Shown piece after piece: positions 15,470 through 24,556 of a DNA stretch of 64,000 bases (position 1 is the stretch's first letter; the number at the start of each line of letters is the position of its first letter). The stretch covers positions 62,001-126,000 of the forward strand of contig JAUNGT010000003.1 of assembly GCA_030524455.1 (NCBI GenBank), in the 5' to 3' direction. Both the position numbers and the translations under genes were made by a program. The DNA comes from Eubacteriales bacterium. GTDB lineage: Bacteria; Bacillota; Clostridia; Lachnospirales; Lachnospiraceae. The notes beneath the pieces were generated by a model. The model did not search any database, was not told where the DNA came from, and worked only from the letters and a program-made list of their open reading frames with translations.

Positions 15470-16876
15470 TTAAACCGGATAAGCGGCGTTTTTGGTGTCC
15501 GCCTGCTTTAAGTCCACCTTTTCCTGCTGCGCCAGGCGGTATTTGAAGAAGTCCACGGCCACCTGCGGGAACAGGGCATAGGTCAGAACATCCTCGTCCT
15601 GCTGCTTCCACTGCTTCATCTCGGACTCGATCTTCTCCAGCTCGTTGGGGATCAGATCCGCCGGACGGCAGGTGATCACCGGAGCATCGCCGATGACCTT
15701 CTTGACCACCTCGGGGTTGAAGGGCTTTACGGTCTTGCCGTATTTGCCGGAAAGCAGATCCTTGGTCTGGTCGGTGGCTACCTTGTAGCGCTCGCCCATC
15801 AGCACGTTCAGCACGGCCTGAGTGCCCACGATCTGGGAGGAAGGCGTAACCAGCGGGGGCTCGCCCAGATCTTTGCGGACTCTCGGAATCTCCTTGAGCA
15901 CCTCCTCGTACTTGTCGCTGGCGTTCTGCTCCTTTAACTGGCTCACCATGTTGGAAAGCATACCGCCGGGCACCTGGTAGATCAGGGTCTTGATGTTGAC
16001 GCCCAGCACCTTGGGATCCATCAGGCCGGTCTTTAAGCACTCCTCGCGGTAAGGACGGAAGTAATCCGCGATCTCCGCCAGCAGGTTCTGATCGTATCCG
16101 CTGTCGTAAGGCGTACCTCTGAAGGTCTCCACCATCACCTCGGTGGCAGGCTGAGAGGTTCCCAGCGCAAACGGGGATATCGCGCAGTCGATCACGTCCA
16201 CGCCCGCCTCCACGGCCTTTAAGTAGGTCATGCTGGCCACGCCGGAGGTATAGTGTGTGTGCAGCTGGATCGGCAGCTTGGTCGCGTTCTTCATCGCGGT
16301 AATCAGCTTCGTCGCCTCATAGGGCACCAGCAGGCCCGCCATGTCCTTGATACAGATGGAATCCGCGCCCATCTCCTCAATCTCTTTTGCAATATTGGTC
16401 CAGTAATCCAGGGTGTAGGCATCGCCCAGAGTATAGGACAGCGCCACCTGCGCATGTCCCTTTTCCCTGTTGCAGGCCTTCACCGCGCACTCCAGATTGC
16501 GCATATCGTTTAAGCAGTCGAAAATACGGATGATGTCGATTCCGTTGGCGATGGATTTCTGTACGAAATACTGCACCACGTCATCCGCATAATGACGGTA
16601 GCCCAGAATGTTCTGGCCGCGGAACAGCATCTGCAGCTTCGTGTTCTTGAAGCCGGCGCGCAGCTTGCGCAGGCGCTCCCACGGATCCTCCTTCAGGAAG
16701 CGCAGGCACGCGTCAAAGGTCGCGCCGCCCCAGCACTCCACGGAATGATATCCGACCTTGTCCATCTTATCTACGATAGGAAGCATCAGCTCGGTGGGCA
16801 TTCTGGTCGCAATCAGCGACTGATGCGCGTCACGGAGCACCGTTTCCGTTATTTGAATCGGTTTTTGTACAGCCAT
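15470..16876 (-). CDS. oadA: Oxaloacetate/pyruvate carboxyltransferase subunit alpha
   Basis: Carboxyltransferase that moves CO2 between oxaloacetate (or pyruvate) and biotin, 468 residues. The TIM-barrel starts with TETVLRDAHQSL, and the metal site is visible as Asp16 in RDAHQ, the lysine segment CIKDMAGL and the histidine pair QLHTHYTSG. The conserved VEAGVDVIDCAISPFALGTSQPATE follows. The C-terminal PYC/OAD domain is present, but the protein ends before a biotinyl domain; biotin is carried by the separate protein at 18101. This equals the 5S subunit of transcarboxylases. Last gene of the five-gene operon. Confidence 0.95.
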   Translation of the reverse strand: MAVQKPIQITETVLRDAHQSLIATRMPTELMLPIVDKMDKVGYHSVECWGGATFDACLRFLKEDPWERLRKLRAGFKNTKLQMLFRGQNILGYRHYADDVVQYFVQKSIANGIDIIRIFDCLNDMRNLECAVKACNREKGHAQVALSYTLGDAYTLDYWTNIAKEIEEMGADSICIKDMAGLLVPYEATKLITAMKNATKLPIQLHTHYTSGVASMTYLKAVEAGVDVIDCAISPFALGTSQPATEVMVETFRGTPYDSGYDQNLLAEIADYFRPYREECLKTGLMDPKVLGVNIKTLIYQVPGGMLSNMVSQLKEQNASDKYEEVLKEIPRVRKDLGEPPLVTPSSQIVGTQAVLNVLMGERYKVATDQTKDLLSGKYGKTVKPFNPEVVKKVIGDAPVITCRPADLIPNELEKIESEMKQWKQQDEDVLTYALFPQVAVDFFKYRLAQQEKVDLKQADTKNAAYPV

Positions 16877-16900
16877 TATAATGACCTCCTCTTTCTATAA

Positions 16901-18052
16901 TCAGAATACACCGAAAATCGCCATAAAGGTACCGGCTGCAACCGCCGTGCCGATTACGCCCGCCACATTGGGGCCCATCGCATGCATCAGCAGGAAGTTG
17001 GTCGGATCCGCCTGTGCGCCCACCTTCTGGGACACACGGGCCGCCATGGGCACCGCAGACACGCCCGCAGAGCCGATCAGCGGATTCACCTTGCCGCCGC
17101 TCACCTTGCACATCAGCTTACCAAACAGCACGCCTGCCGCCGTACCGAACGCGAATGCGATCAGGCCCAGCACCACGATCTTGATCGTGTCCATATTCAG
17201 GAACGCTTCCGCGCTGGTCGTCGCGCCGACGGAGGTACCCAGCAAAATTACGACAATGTACATCAGCGCGTTGGATGCGGTGTCCGCCAGCTGACGCACC
17301 ACGCCGCACTCGCGGAACAGGTTGCCCAGCATCAAAAGACCCACAAGGGGCGCCGTGGTAGGCAGGATCAGGCAAACCACGATGGTTACAATGATCGGGA
17401 ACAGGATACGCTCCAGCTTGGATACCGGACGCAGCTGCTCCATCTTGATCTTTCTCTCCTTCTCCGTGGTCAGAAGCTTCATGATCGGAGGCTGGATGAT
17501 CGGCACCAGGGACATATAGGAATATGCCGCAACCGCGATCGGCCCCAGCAGCTGGGTCTGTCCCAGCTTGCCGCAGAGGAAGATGGAAGTCGGTCCGTCC
17601 GCTCCGCCGATGATGGAAATGGCAGCCGCCGCCTTGTCGTTAAAGCCCATGGCAATCGCGCCGAAGTACGCCGCGAAAATACCGAACTGCGCCGCCGCTC
17701 CCAGAAGAAAGCTCTTGGGGTTTGCGATCAGCGGGCCAAAGTCCGTCATCGCGCCCACGCCCATGAAGATCAGGGACGGCAGGATCGCCCATTCGTCCAG
17801 CAGATAGAAATAATACAGCAGGCCGCCCGTGCCGTTTGCCGAATCCTCAATGCTCAGCATGATATCCGGATAAATATTCACAAGCAGCATACCGAATGCA
17901 ATCGGGACAAGCAGCAGCGGTTCAAAGCCCTTGGCAATCGCCAGGTACAAAAACACGCATGCCACCAGAATCATCGCCACGTTTCCCCAGGTCATGTTAA
18001 AAAACGCGGTCTGATGAATCAGGTTGTCCATCGTATTCATGATATAAGACAT
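16901..18052 (-). CDS. Sodium-translocating decarboxylase beta subunit
   Basis: Integral membrane subunit of OadB/GcdB/MmdB type, 383 residues and about eleven hydrophobic segments. It decarboxylates carboxy-biotin and uses the energy to export Na+. Family signatures are FEPLLLVPIAFGMLLVNIYP near the start and GAADGPT-like IIGGADGPTSIFLCGKL in the middle, followed by the late SAVPMAARVSQKVG. AGGAGG before the ATG. Lies between the biotin carrier and oadA genes. Confidence 0.95.
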   Translation of the reverse strand: MSYIMNTMDNLIHQTAFFNMTWGNVAMILVACVFLYLAIAKGFEPLLLVPIAFGMLLVNIYPDIMLSIEDSANGTGGLLYYFYLLDEWAILPSLIFMGVGAMTDFGPLIANPKSFLLGAAAQFGIFAAYFGAIAMGFNDKAAAAISIIGGADGPTSIFLCGKLGQTQLLGPIAVAAYSYMSLVPIIQPPIMKLLTTEKERKIKMEQLRPVSKLERILFPIIVTIVVCLILPTTAPLVGLLMLGNLFRECGVVRQLADTASNALMYIVVILLGTSVGATTSAEAFLNMDTIKIVVLGLIAFAFGTAAGVLFGKLMCKVSGGKVNPLIGSAGVSAVPMAARVSQKVGAQADPTNFLLMHAMGPNVAGVIGTAVAAGTFMAIFGVF

Positions 18053-18100
18053 TTTGTTGACCTCCTGTGTCAGTAGTCACGGCCTCTACGGCCTTGCGCG

Positions 18101-18487
18101 TCAGTTTAACGTCGCCAGCAGGGCTCCCGCCTCAACCGCATCGCCGACCGCCACATTGATGCTTGCCACAGTGCCATCCTTGGGCGCTACGACAGGGATC
18201 TCCATCTTCATCGCCTCGATGGTCACAACCGCATCGCCGGCCTTCACCGCCTGGCCGACCGCTGCGTCCAGCTTGTAAACCTTGCCTGCCGCGCCCGCCT
18301 CAATGCGCACGCTGCCTGCCGCGCCGCTTGCCTTGGGCGCTGCGGGAGCTGCCTTGGGAGCTGCAGGCGCTGCCTTCGGAGCCGCCTTGGGAGCTGCAAC
18401 AGGAGCGGCAGGAGCGGTTCCCGCGCCGTTCTCCTCCACTGTCACATCATATACGTTGCCGTTTACGGTAATGGTATAACTTTTCAT
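18101..18487 (-). CDS. Biotin carrier subunit of the decarboxylase
   Basis: A 128-residue biotinyl protein. A short N-terminal domain (1-20) is joined by a flexible Ala/Pro/Lys-rich linker (about 23-56) to the biotinyl domain, with the attachment lysine Lys94 in EAMKMEIP. It carries the carboxyl group from the soluble carboxyltransferases to the membrane pump. The linker length is normal for 1.3S and GcdC-type carriers. Confidence 0.95.
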   Translation of the reverse strand: MKSYTITVNGNVYDVTVEENGAGTAPAAPVAAPKAAPKAAPAAPKAAPAAPKASGAAGSVRIEAGAAGKVYKLDAAVGQAVKAGDAVVTIEAMKMEIPVVAPKDGTVASINVAVGDAVEAGALLATLN

Positions 18488-18544
18488 GATAAAATCCTCC
18501 TATCTGGATAATGATTATGGGTAAGCAAAATTTACAGGCATCTC

Positions 18545-19288
18545 TCAGGCCTTTTTCCAGGCGCTGCCTCTTCTGCGGATACTCCGCACCACAAAGCCGT
18601 CCGTGTCGGCGCGTCCCTCGCTGGCTGCGATTGCCGCCGCAATCACGGCGATCAGCTCCTCATCAGAGCTCTCCGGCTCCTGTGCCGAAATCGCTTCAGG
18701 CGCTGCCGCTGACGCAGCGGGCGCCGCCTCTTTTACGGCAGCCTCCTTCTTTCCGGAAAGCTTCTTCTGAAGCTGCGGAATAAACCGGAAGCAGCTGATC
18801 AGCAGGCTGATAATAATCAGCACGATGAACACGGTTCCCATACCCATCAGGGTGTTCAGGGCCGCATTTATCATCAGCTCTCCCATCGAACGGACCACAT
18901 TGGCCGTCACACTGGTGAGCTGTCCGTTTCCGTCCACCACCAGGGTCACGATCACATCATGCTCGGAGCCGTCCACGGTCACGTCCACAACGGCCTCGTC
19001 GGTGCCCACCTCCACCTCGTGGGCCGTGATCCCCAGATAATCGCCAAGATCCGGCAATGCCGTCTCCCAGCTTGTCAGGCCCGCGCTGATCACGGCATCG
19101 CTGGAATACTGATCCTGCATCCCGCTTGCGACCACCTGGTTCAACGCGTCGATCAGCTGATCCGCGTAGCTGATCAGGCTTGCCTCGTCCACCTGCATCT
19201 GGCTCTCCTTGGCTGTCTGCTCCTGTCCGCAGGCCGCTGTGCCGAAGATACAGGCAACCATACCTAATAGCAGCAAAAATTTTTTCAT
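18545..19288 (-). CDS. OadG-like subunit with lipoprotein signal and extracellular domain
   Basis: A 247-residue protein. It begins with a lipoprotein signal (FGTAACG, Cys20), then a folded domain of about 110 residues rich in acidic residues and beta-strands (about 25-135, resembling DUF3887-type domains), a transmembrane helix (about 147-166), and a cytoplasmic Ala/Glu-rich linker ending in FVVRSIRRRGSAWKKA. The helix plus linker corresponds to the small OadG (gamma) subunit that assembles Na+-pump decarboxylases. The extra extracellular part is not found in classical OadG of enterobacteria. Its role is unknown. Gene position between mmdA-type and biotin carrier genes supports the assignment. 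Confidence 0.82.
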   Translation of the reverse strand: MKKFLLLLGMVACIFGTAACGQEQTAKESQMQVDEASLISYADQLIDALNQVVASGMQDQYSSDAVISAGLTSWETALPDLGDYLGITAHEVEVGTDEAVVDVTVDGSEHDVIVTLVVDGNGQLTSVTANVVRSMGELMINAALNTLMGMGTVFIVLIIISLLISCFRFIPQLQKKLSGKKEAAVKEAAPAASAAAPEAISAQEPESSDEELIAVIAAAIAASEGRADTDGFVVRSIRRRGSAWKKA

Positions 19289-19306
19289 ATGAAACAGCTT
19301 CCTTTC

Positions 19307-20731
19307 TTAGACTGTGCCGTGCTTTCTGGAAGGAGCCTCCTCCCGCTTGGTAAACAGCATCTCGAAAGCGCCGATCACATATTTCCTGGTGTCCGCCGCC
19401 TCAATGATCTGATCCACATAGCCTCTCTGCGCCGCGCTCTCTGCGCTTGCCTGCAGGGCCGCGTACTGAGCCGCGCACGCCTCCTGGGCCGCAGCGTCCT
19501 GACCGTCGCAGATGATCTTTGCCGCCAGCTTCGCATCCATGGCGCCGATCTGCGCGTTGGACCATGCACAGGTGATATCCGCGCCCAGGGCTTTGGAATT
19601 CATCACGGTGTAGGCGCTGCCCAGAGCATCCCCGATGATCACATTGACCTTGGGCACCGTAGCGCTCGCAAAAGCGTAGGCCAGCTTTGCCGCCGCCCGG
19701 GCAATGCGCTTTTCGGAGCACTTGCAGGCCGCGTAGCCCTTCACATTGGTCAGGGAAAGCACGGGAATATCGAAGGCGTCGCAGAAGCTCACAAAATCAG
19801 CCGCCTTCTCGCAGCCGTCCGCCGTCAGGGCGCTGTCCAGCTTCTCCGCCTTGCCGTCCTCGTCATAAATCTCGCTGCGATTGGCCACCGCGCCCACCGT
19901 CGCGCCGTTTAAGCGCAAAAAGCCGGTTACCATATTCTTCGCATGAGCGCTCTTAACCTCCACAAAATTCTGGCTGTCCGCAAGCAGCGAAAGCGCCAGG
20001 GATGTATCGCCTGTGCAGCCTGCAATCTCGGGATTGACACGGTTTAAGTCGTCCGTGCACTCCTCGAAGGCATCGTTCTCCTCATTGTTGCCGGGCAGCA
20101 TACCGATCAGGCTGCGGATATTCGCCAGAATCTCGCCCTCCTCACCCACGAAATCAACCAGGCCGGATTCGCTCTGGAAGGCCGCGGAGGCGGTGTCGCA
20201 CTTCTCCGTATAATTTTCCTGAATCGCATTGGGAGAATTGACGAACAGCTTCGCCTTAGTGCTCTCCATAAAGGTGAAGTCTGTCAGACCGGAAATCAGA
20301 GCCAGACCGCCGCCGCAGTTTCCGAATACCGCCGTAATCTGAGGGATCACGCCGGAGGCCTGAGCCTGCTTTCTGTAGATCTCGCCGAAGCCGTTTAAAG
20401 CGTCCGTGGATTCCTGCAGCCGAAGCCCTGCGGAATCGATCAGTCCGATGACCGGCGCGCCGGTCTTTAAGGCAAGATCGTAAAGATTGACAATCTTTTT
20501 GGCGTGCATCTCACCGACGCTGCCCCCCAGAACGGAAGCGTCCTGGCTGTACACATACACAGGATTGCCGTCAATCACCCCGTAGCCGGTAATCACGCCG
20601 TCGGAAGGGGTAGGGGTCTGTTTCAGATTAAAATCCGTCGCTCTGGCAGTAACCTTCGCGCCGATTTCAACGAAACTGTTGTCATCGAGTAAAGCGGTTA
20701 TTCTTTGACTCGCTTGTGAAGTATTGCTCAT
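19307..20731 (-). CDS. Acyl-CoA carboxyltransferase (MmdA/12S-like) subunit
   Basis: A 474-residue biotin-dependent carboxyltransferase of the crotonase-like double-domain type that uses acyl-CoA substrates (methylmalonyl-, glutaconyl- or malonyl-CoA). Glycine-rich oxyanion segments are seen in both halves: SVLGGSVGEMHAKKI and FGNCGGGLALISG in the N-half, and ALGSAYTVMNSKALG in the C-half. At 474 it is shorter than typical MmdA (about 510), and the C-half is less conserved. First gene of the operon. Together with oadA, both the 12S-like and 5S-like enzymes of a transcarboxylase are present. Which CoA ester is used cannot be told. Confidence 0.85.
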   Translation of the reverse strand: MSNTSQASQRITALLDDNSFVEIGAKVTARATDFNLKQTPTPSDGVITGYGVIDGNPVYVYSQDASVLGGSVGEMHAKKIVNLYDLALKTGAPVIGLIDSAGLRLQESTDALNGFGEIYRKQAQASGVIPQITAVFGNCGGGLALISGLTDFTFMESTKAKLFVNSPNAIQENYTEKCDTASAAFQSESGLVDFVGEEGEILANIRSLIGMLPGNNEENDAFEECTDDLNRVNPEIAGCTGDTSLALSLLADSQNFVEVKSAHAKNMVTGFLRLNGATVGAVANRSEIYDEDGKAEKLDSALTADGCEKAADFVSFCDAFDIPVLSLTNVKGYAACKCSEKRIARAAAKLAYAFASATVPKVNVIIGDALGSAYTVMNSKALGADITCAWSNAQIGAMDAKLAAKIICDGQDAAAQEACAAQYAALQASAESAAQRGYVDQIIEAADTRKYVIGAFEMLFTKREEAPSRKHGTV

Positions 20732-20792
20732 TTTTCAGCCCTCCATTTATATTGGTTTTCATAAATAAACCTGATTGGAACCGTACTTTAGT

Positions 20793-20821
20793 AGTATACC
20801 ACGAAAAGGTAGGGCCTGCCA
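20793..20821 (-). promoter_or_regulatory. Probable promoter of the decarboxylase operon
   Basis: An extended -10 box TGGTATACT (TATACT at 20793-20798) on the minus strand with a poor -35 (TGGCAG, 20816-20821) at 17-nt spacing. The leader to the first start codon is about 55 nt. Confidence 0.5.
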
Positions 20822-20883
20822 GAGATAATTTTGAAATATTTTACCCAATTTATTTGTGTTGTCCTGTCACTTTTGGCGTATTT

Positions 20884-22251
20884 TCACAGAGAAAAAAAGC
20901 GCAATATGCGTCTTACACAGTAAAAATAGGTGATTTCCGGCACATTTTCCAGAGCCGTCACCGGCAGAGACGCGTACAGGGCGCCGTTTACATAATACCG
21001 TATCTCCCCCACCCTCTGCCCCTTCTCCACCGGAGCCGTAAGGCGCCTGGGCACGTCGCTTTTGATCTCCACCCGGTCCTCCCGGGACAAAAGCAGGCAA
21101 AGCTCCTGTTTTGGGGAGATCAGGCGCGTCTCCTTTTTCTGCCCGTTTTCCACCGCGATCCGATAGGGCCCCCATTCCCGGTAAATATCGCAGCGCTCAT
21201 AGTTTTCCAGTCCGTATTCATACAAAAGCCTGGCGTCGTGCCACTTCCAGGCTTTGTTGTTGGGCCAGCCGCAGGCAAGCAAAGCGATGGTAAAACGCTT
21301 CCCGTCCCGCGCAAGCGCCCCCACATAGCAGTAGCCCGCCTTTCCGGTAAAGCCGGTTTTGCCGGACAGCGCCCCCTCCATCATCTGCAGAAAAGCATTG
21401 TGATTGACGCACGAAATCGTTCTGCCGCCCTCCGATACACTGCCGTCCTCCCCGGTTTTCCAGTTGGAAAAGCGGTAGGAGGGCTTCCGGGTAATCTCCA
21501 GAAATTCCTCCCGCCGGGGCGATTTTTCGACGCAGTAACGCATGATCCGCGCCAGATCCGCCGCCGTGGTGGAATGCTCGCAGAGGATCGTCTCCCCGTC
21601 CCTTTCCAGCTCCATCGTCCCGTCCAGACCGTTCGGCGTCACAAAAAAGGTGTCCTCACAGCCAAGCTCACGCGCCTTTTCGTTCATTTTTTCCACAAAG
21701 GCAAGCACCGCCCCAGAGCTGTCCTCCCGGCTCCGCCCGGCGGCCCCCTCTACAAGGCCGATCATCCGCCCGCCGTAGTGCTCTGCCAGGATCACCGCCG
21801 CGTCATTGTGGGACTCCAGCATCAGGGAGTAGAGCAGATCCTCCACGCGATAGCTCTCGCCCGGATACGCCCCCAGATGAACCTTCGGCTGGGCCGCCGC
21901 GTAGGCCGATACCTGGGCCAGCTCCCCGGTTTTTCCCAGCTCCAGCACAAGGATACAGGTCATGATTTTCGTGGTGCTGGCCATGGCGAGCCTTTGTCCT
22001 TCGTTTTTTCCCAACAAAATACGCCCGTTGTCCGCGTCCATCAAAACCGCGGCCTGGGCGTAAAGCCGGCTGGCTGTGCTGCCTTTTTCACTTTTCCGCT
22101 GATCCGCCGCTTCCGCCCGCACGGTCTGCGGCAAAAGCAGCCAGAGCGCAAAGAAAAAGGCTGCGGCAAAAAGCGCCGGACGAAAAAAAACCGTCCGCCT
22201 CCTTTCCCGAAGCCTTCTCTTCCGTTGTGCCGCCGCGCCGTATTGTTCCAT
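20884..22251 (-). CDS. D-alanyl-D-alanine carboxypeptidase (PBP5/DacF type)
   Basis: Low-molecular-weight penicillin-binding protein that trims the terminal D-Ala of peptidoglycan stem peptides. Length 455. A basic N-terminus and a hydrophobic signal/anchor (about 21-46) come first. The catalytic set is complete: SxxK in ASTTKIM (Ser92, Lys95), SxN in ESHNDA and KTG in SGKTGFTG. The C-terminal beta domain of the PBP5 type is present. The start is the ATG after GGGGG, 33 nt inside a longer frame. Last gene of the segregation/cell-wall cluster, 92 nt after scpB. It is a distant paralogue of the enzyme at 24557. Confidence 0.92.
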   Translation of the reverse strand: MEQYGAAAQRKRRLRERRRTVFFRPALFAAAFFFALWLLLPQTVRAEAADQRKSEKGSTASRLYAQAAVLMDADNGRILLGKNEGQRLAMASTTKIMTCILVLELGKTGELAQVSAYAAAQPKVHLGAYPGESYRVEDLLYSLMLESHNDAAVILAEHYGGRMIGLVEGAAGRSREDSSGAVLAFVEKMNEKARELGCEDTFFVTPNGLDGTMELERDGETILCEHSTTAADLARIMRYCVEKSPRREEFLEITRKPSYRFSNWKTGEDGSVSEGGRTISCVNHNAFLQMMEGALSGKTGFTGKAGYCYVGALARDGKRFTIALLACGWPNNKAWKWHDARLLYEYGLENYERCDIYREWGPYRIAVENGQKKETRLISPKQELCLLLSREDRVEIKSDVPRRLTAPVEKGQRVGEIRYYVNGALYASLPVTALENVPEITYFYCVRRILRFFSL

Positions 22252-22343
22252 CCCAAATCCCCCGATATCCAGGCTTATCTCCATCCTATGAGGGGATCGT
22301 TACGTTTATGAGTATTTCGCAAAACACCGGTCTGCGCTCTTTC

Positions 22344-22922
22344 TCAGACGTTCACCTGCAGCGCCTCCTGCTCGGCCTGCTCCTTAAATTCCTCCACCTG
22401 CAGCGCCGACAGCTCCGGCAGCTCGCCCAGCGAGCTGACTCCAAAGCTTCTCAGAAACTGCTCCGTCGTGCCAAACAGGAGCGGACGTCCCGGCGCGTCC
22501 AACCGCCCCAGCTCCTCCACCAGGCCATACTCCACCAGCCGGTTGATGGCGTGATCGCAGTTGACACCCCGGATCCGCTCCACGTCCAGCTTCGTCACCG
22601 GCTGCTTGTAGGCCACGATGGAGAGCGTCTCCAGCAGAGTGTCCGTGAGACTGTATTTTTTCGGCGCCCTGGCGATCCGGATCAGATAGTCGTAAAGCTC
22701 CGTCCGGGTGCACATCTGCCAGGAATCCTCCAGACAGATCAGCGTCACTCCCCTGCCCTGCTTTTCCCAGCGCTCCCGCATATGGCAAAGAAGCTCTCCC
22801 GTGCGCTCTGTGCTCTCTCCGATGGCCTCGGCCAGGCGCTTTTGCTCCACGGATTCGCCCATGGCAAACAGGATTGCCTCCAGCGCCGCTTCCTTTTTCC
22901 TGTCTTCCCGATTGTCCGCCAT
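22344..22922 (-). CDS. scpB: Segregation and condensation protein B
   Basis: A 192-residue winged-helix protein that dimerises and binds ScpA in the SMC-ScpAB condensin complex. Typical sequences are ALEAILFAMGESV at the start, ETLSIVAYKQPVTKLDVERIRGVN in the middle, and GRPLLFGTTEQFLRSFGVSSLGELPEL near the end. Its start lies 2 nt beyond the last base of the scpA stop; a GTG 6 nt earlier overlaps that stop and is the alternative. Confidence 0.97.
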   Translation of the reverse strand: MADNREDRKKEAALEAILFAMGESVEQKRLAEAIGESTERTGELLCHMRERWEKQGRGVTLICLEDSWQMCTRTELYDYLIRIARAPKKYSLTDTLLETLSIVAYKQPVTKLDVERIRGVNCDHAINRLVEYGLVEELGRLDAPGRPLLFGTTEQFLRSFGVSSLGELPELSALQVEEFKEQAEQEALQVNV

Positions 22923-22924
22923 AC

Positions 22925-23677
22925 TCACTGTCCTGCCTCTCTGGAGATCACGGTGATCTCGCCGCCGACGGACGGCTGCTCCACCGTGATGCTGCCCGTT
23001 TTCATCAGCTCCAGCACCACCAGGAAGGTGACGATCACCTCCATCTTGCTGTTCTGCTTTTCCAAAAGCTCCCGGAAGGAGAACCTTCCGTGGCTGCGGA
23101 TAAAGTCTCTCACATAGACCGCCTTATCGTCGATGCTGACCTCGTCCTTCTCGATCCTCCCAAAGCTGCTGCGCACCGGATCAAGCTTGTCCTCCTGGCG
23201 CTTTAAGACACTCTCAAAGATTGCCTGCAGCTTTGCCAAAGTCAGGTCCCCCAAAAGCTCCGCGTAATTCACCGGAGGCCGGAAGGCCTCCACCTCCCTT
23301 GGGATCTCCTTTTCCCGGTAAAAGCTTTTGGCCGCATCCACCTGCATATCCTTCAGCTCGTAGGACATGTACTTGTACATCTTGTATTCCAGGAGCTTCT
23401 GCACCAGCTCCGCCCGGGGATCCTCCTCCTCGCCCTCCTCGTTTACCTCACGGGGCAAAAGCATCCGGCATTTGATATCGAGCAGGGTGGCCGCCATGAG
23501 CAAAAATTCGCTCATCACGTTCATATCCTCCGTCTCCATCTGCCGGATATAAGCCAGATACTGCTCCGTGATCTCTGCGATGGGGATATCGTAAATATCG
23601 ATTTTGTTTTTCTCAATCAGATGCAGCAGAAGATCCAGCGGACCCTCAAACGCCTGCAGCTTTACCTCCAGAGCCAT
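22925..23677 (-). CDS. scpA: Segregation and condensation protein A
   Basis: The kleisin subunit of bacterial condensin, 250 residues. The N-terminal part that clamps the SMC neck reads LQAFEGPLDLLLHLIEKNKIDIYDIPIAEITEQYLAYI, followed by the segment with LLMAATLLDIKCRMLLP and an acidic linker (NEEGEEEDPRAE). The C-terminal winged helix binds the SMC head. GAGGAG lies before the ATG and the gene begins 3 nt after the phosphoesterase stop. No smc gene is in the window. Confidence 0.97.
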   Translation of the reverse strand: MALEVKLQAFEGPLDLLLHLIEKNKIDIYDIPIAEITEQYLAYIRQMETEDMNVMSEFLLMAATLLDIKCRMLLPREVNEEGEEEDPRAELVQKLLEYKMYKYMSYELKDMQVDAAKSFYREKEIPREVEAFRPPVNYAELLGDLTLAKLQAIFESVLKRQEDKLDPVRSSFGRIEKDEVSIDDKAVYVRDFIRSHGRFSFRELLEKQNSKMEVIVTFLVVLELMKTGSITVEQPSVGGEITVISREAGQ

Positions 23678-23680
23678 GCC

Positions 23681-24544
23681 TTACTCCTCGCTTTCCGGCA
23701 CAAGATCAATGATCACCAGCTCCGCCGGATTAAACAGGCGCACCGGGATCGTGTGGCTGCCCAGCCCCCGGCTGATAATCATCCGTCTGCCCTCCCGCTC
23801 AAACATCCCGCCGTCGTACTTGGGAAACAGCGTCAGAGAGGTGGAAATCACCCCTCCCAGCCAGGGCAGGCGCACGATGCCGCCGTGCACATGGCCGGAC
23901 AGGGTCAGATCCGCCCCCCAGGACGCATAGCCCTCAAAGTGGGCCGGATTGTGGGCCAGCAAAATGTTATAGCAGTCCGCATGGGGTCTGCCCACCATGC
24001 GGGAGAGCGTCCTGGCGTCGAAGGTTGTCTTTTTGAACCGTCCGTAATATTGCTCCGGCAGATCCAGCCCGTACAGCCGGATCCCGTACTCCGGAAGCTC
24101 TGTGCTGCTGTTTTCCAGCAGCCGCACATGGCAGCCCTTCAAAAAAGCGCGGTAGGCAGCGCCCATTTTCCCAAAGGTTTCCGGCTGCCGGTAAATCCGG
24201 TACTCGTGATTGCCGTTTCCGTAGTAAAAAGGATATTTGGCCGCCAGGGCGCGCACCAGCGCCTTCGCGTTTTCCATGGAATGGCCGGGCACAGAGGTGA
24301 TCAGATCCCCCGCACACAAAATCAGGTCCGGCTTCTGTCTGTCGACGGCCTCCAGAAGCTTTTTATTTCCCTCCCCGTAACGCTTGTTGTGCAGATCCGC
24401 CAGCAGGGCGATCCGCACCTTTTTTTTCAGGCGGGGAGCCCTGAGCCGGTAATGCACCGTCACAAACCGGTTGCTGTCCCGCAGCATCACAATCAGAAAA
24501 AACAAAAGCAGCAGGCAGGCTGCCGCGCCCAGCGCCATCCACAT
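23681..24544 (-). CDS. Membrane-anchored metallophosphoesterase
   Basis: A 287-residue calcineurin-like phosphoesterase with an N-terminal membrane anchor (about 3-21). The metal motifs are all visible: DLHN (about 51-54), GDLI, GNHEYR, and GHVHGG near the C-terminus. This pattern fits the YkuE/YaeI group, some of which act on lipid-linked or nucleotide substrates at the membrane. Within an operon of cell-wall carboxypeptidases and scpAB. Substrate unknown. Confidence 0.9.
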   Translation of the reverse strand: MWMALGAAACLLLLFFLIVMLRDSNRFVTVHYRLRAPRLKKKVRIALLADLHNKRYGEGNKKLLEAVDRQKPDLILCAGDLITSVPGHSMENAKALVRALAAKYPFYYGNGNHEYRIYRQPETFGKMGAAYRAFLKGCHVRLLENSSTELPEYGIRLYGLDLPEQYYGRFKKTTFDARTLSRMVGRPHADCYNILLAHNPAHFEGYASWGADLTLSGHVHGGIVRLPWLGGVISTSLTLFPKYDGGMFEREGRRMIISRGLGSHTIPVRLFNPAELVIIDLVPESEE

Positions 24545-24556
24545 AAATCCATCTCC

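Noticed and set aside
20716..22311. Long plus-strand open frame opposite the D,D-carboxypeptidase gene
   Set aside because: Basic, Pro/His/Arg-rich composition with no domain, exactly opposite a gene with complete SxxK, SxN and KTG motifs. It is the antisense shadow of GC-rich coding sequence.
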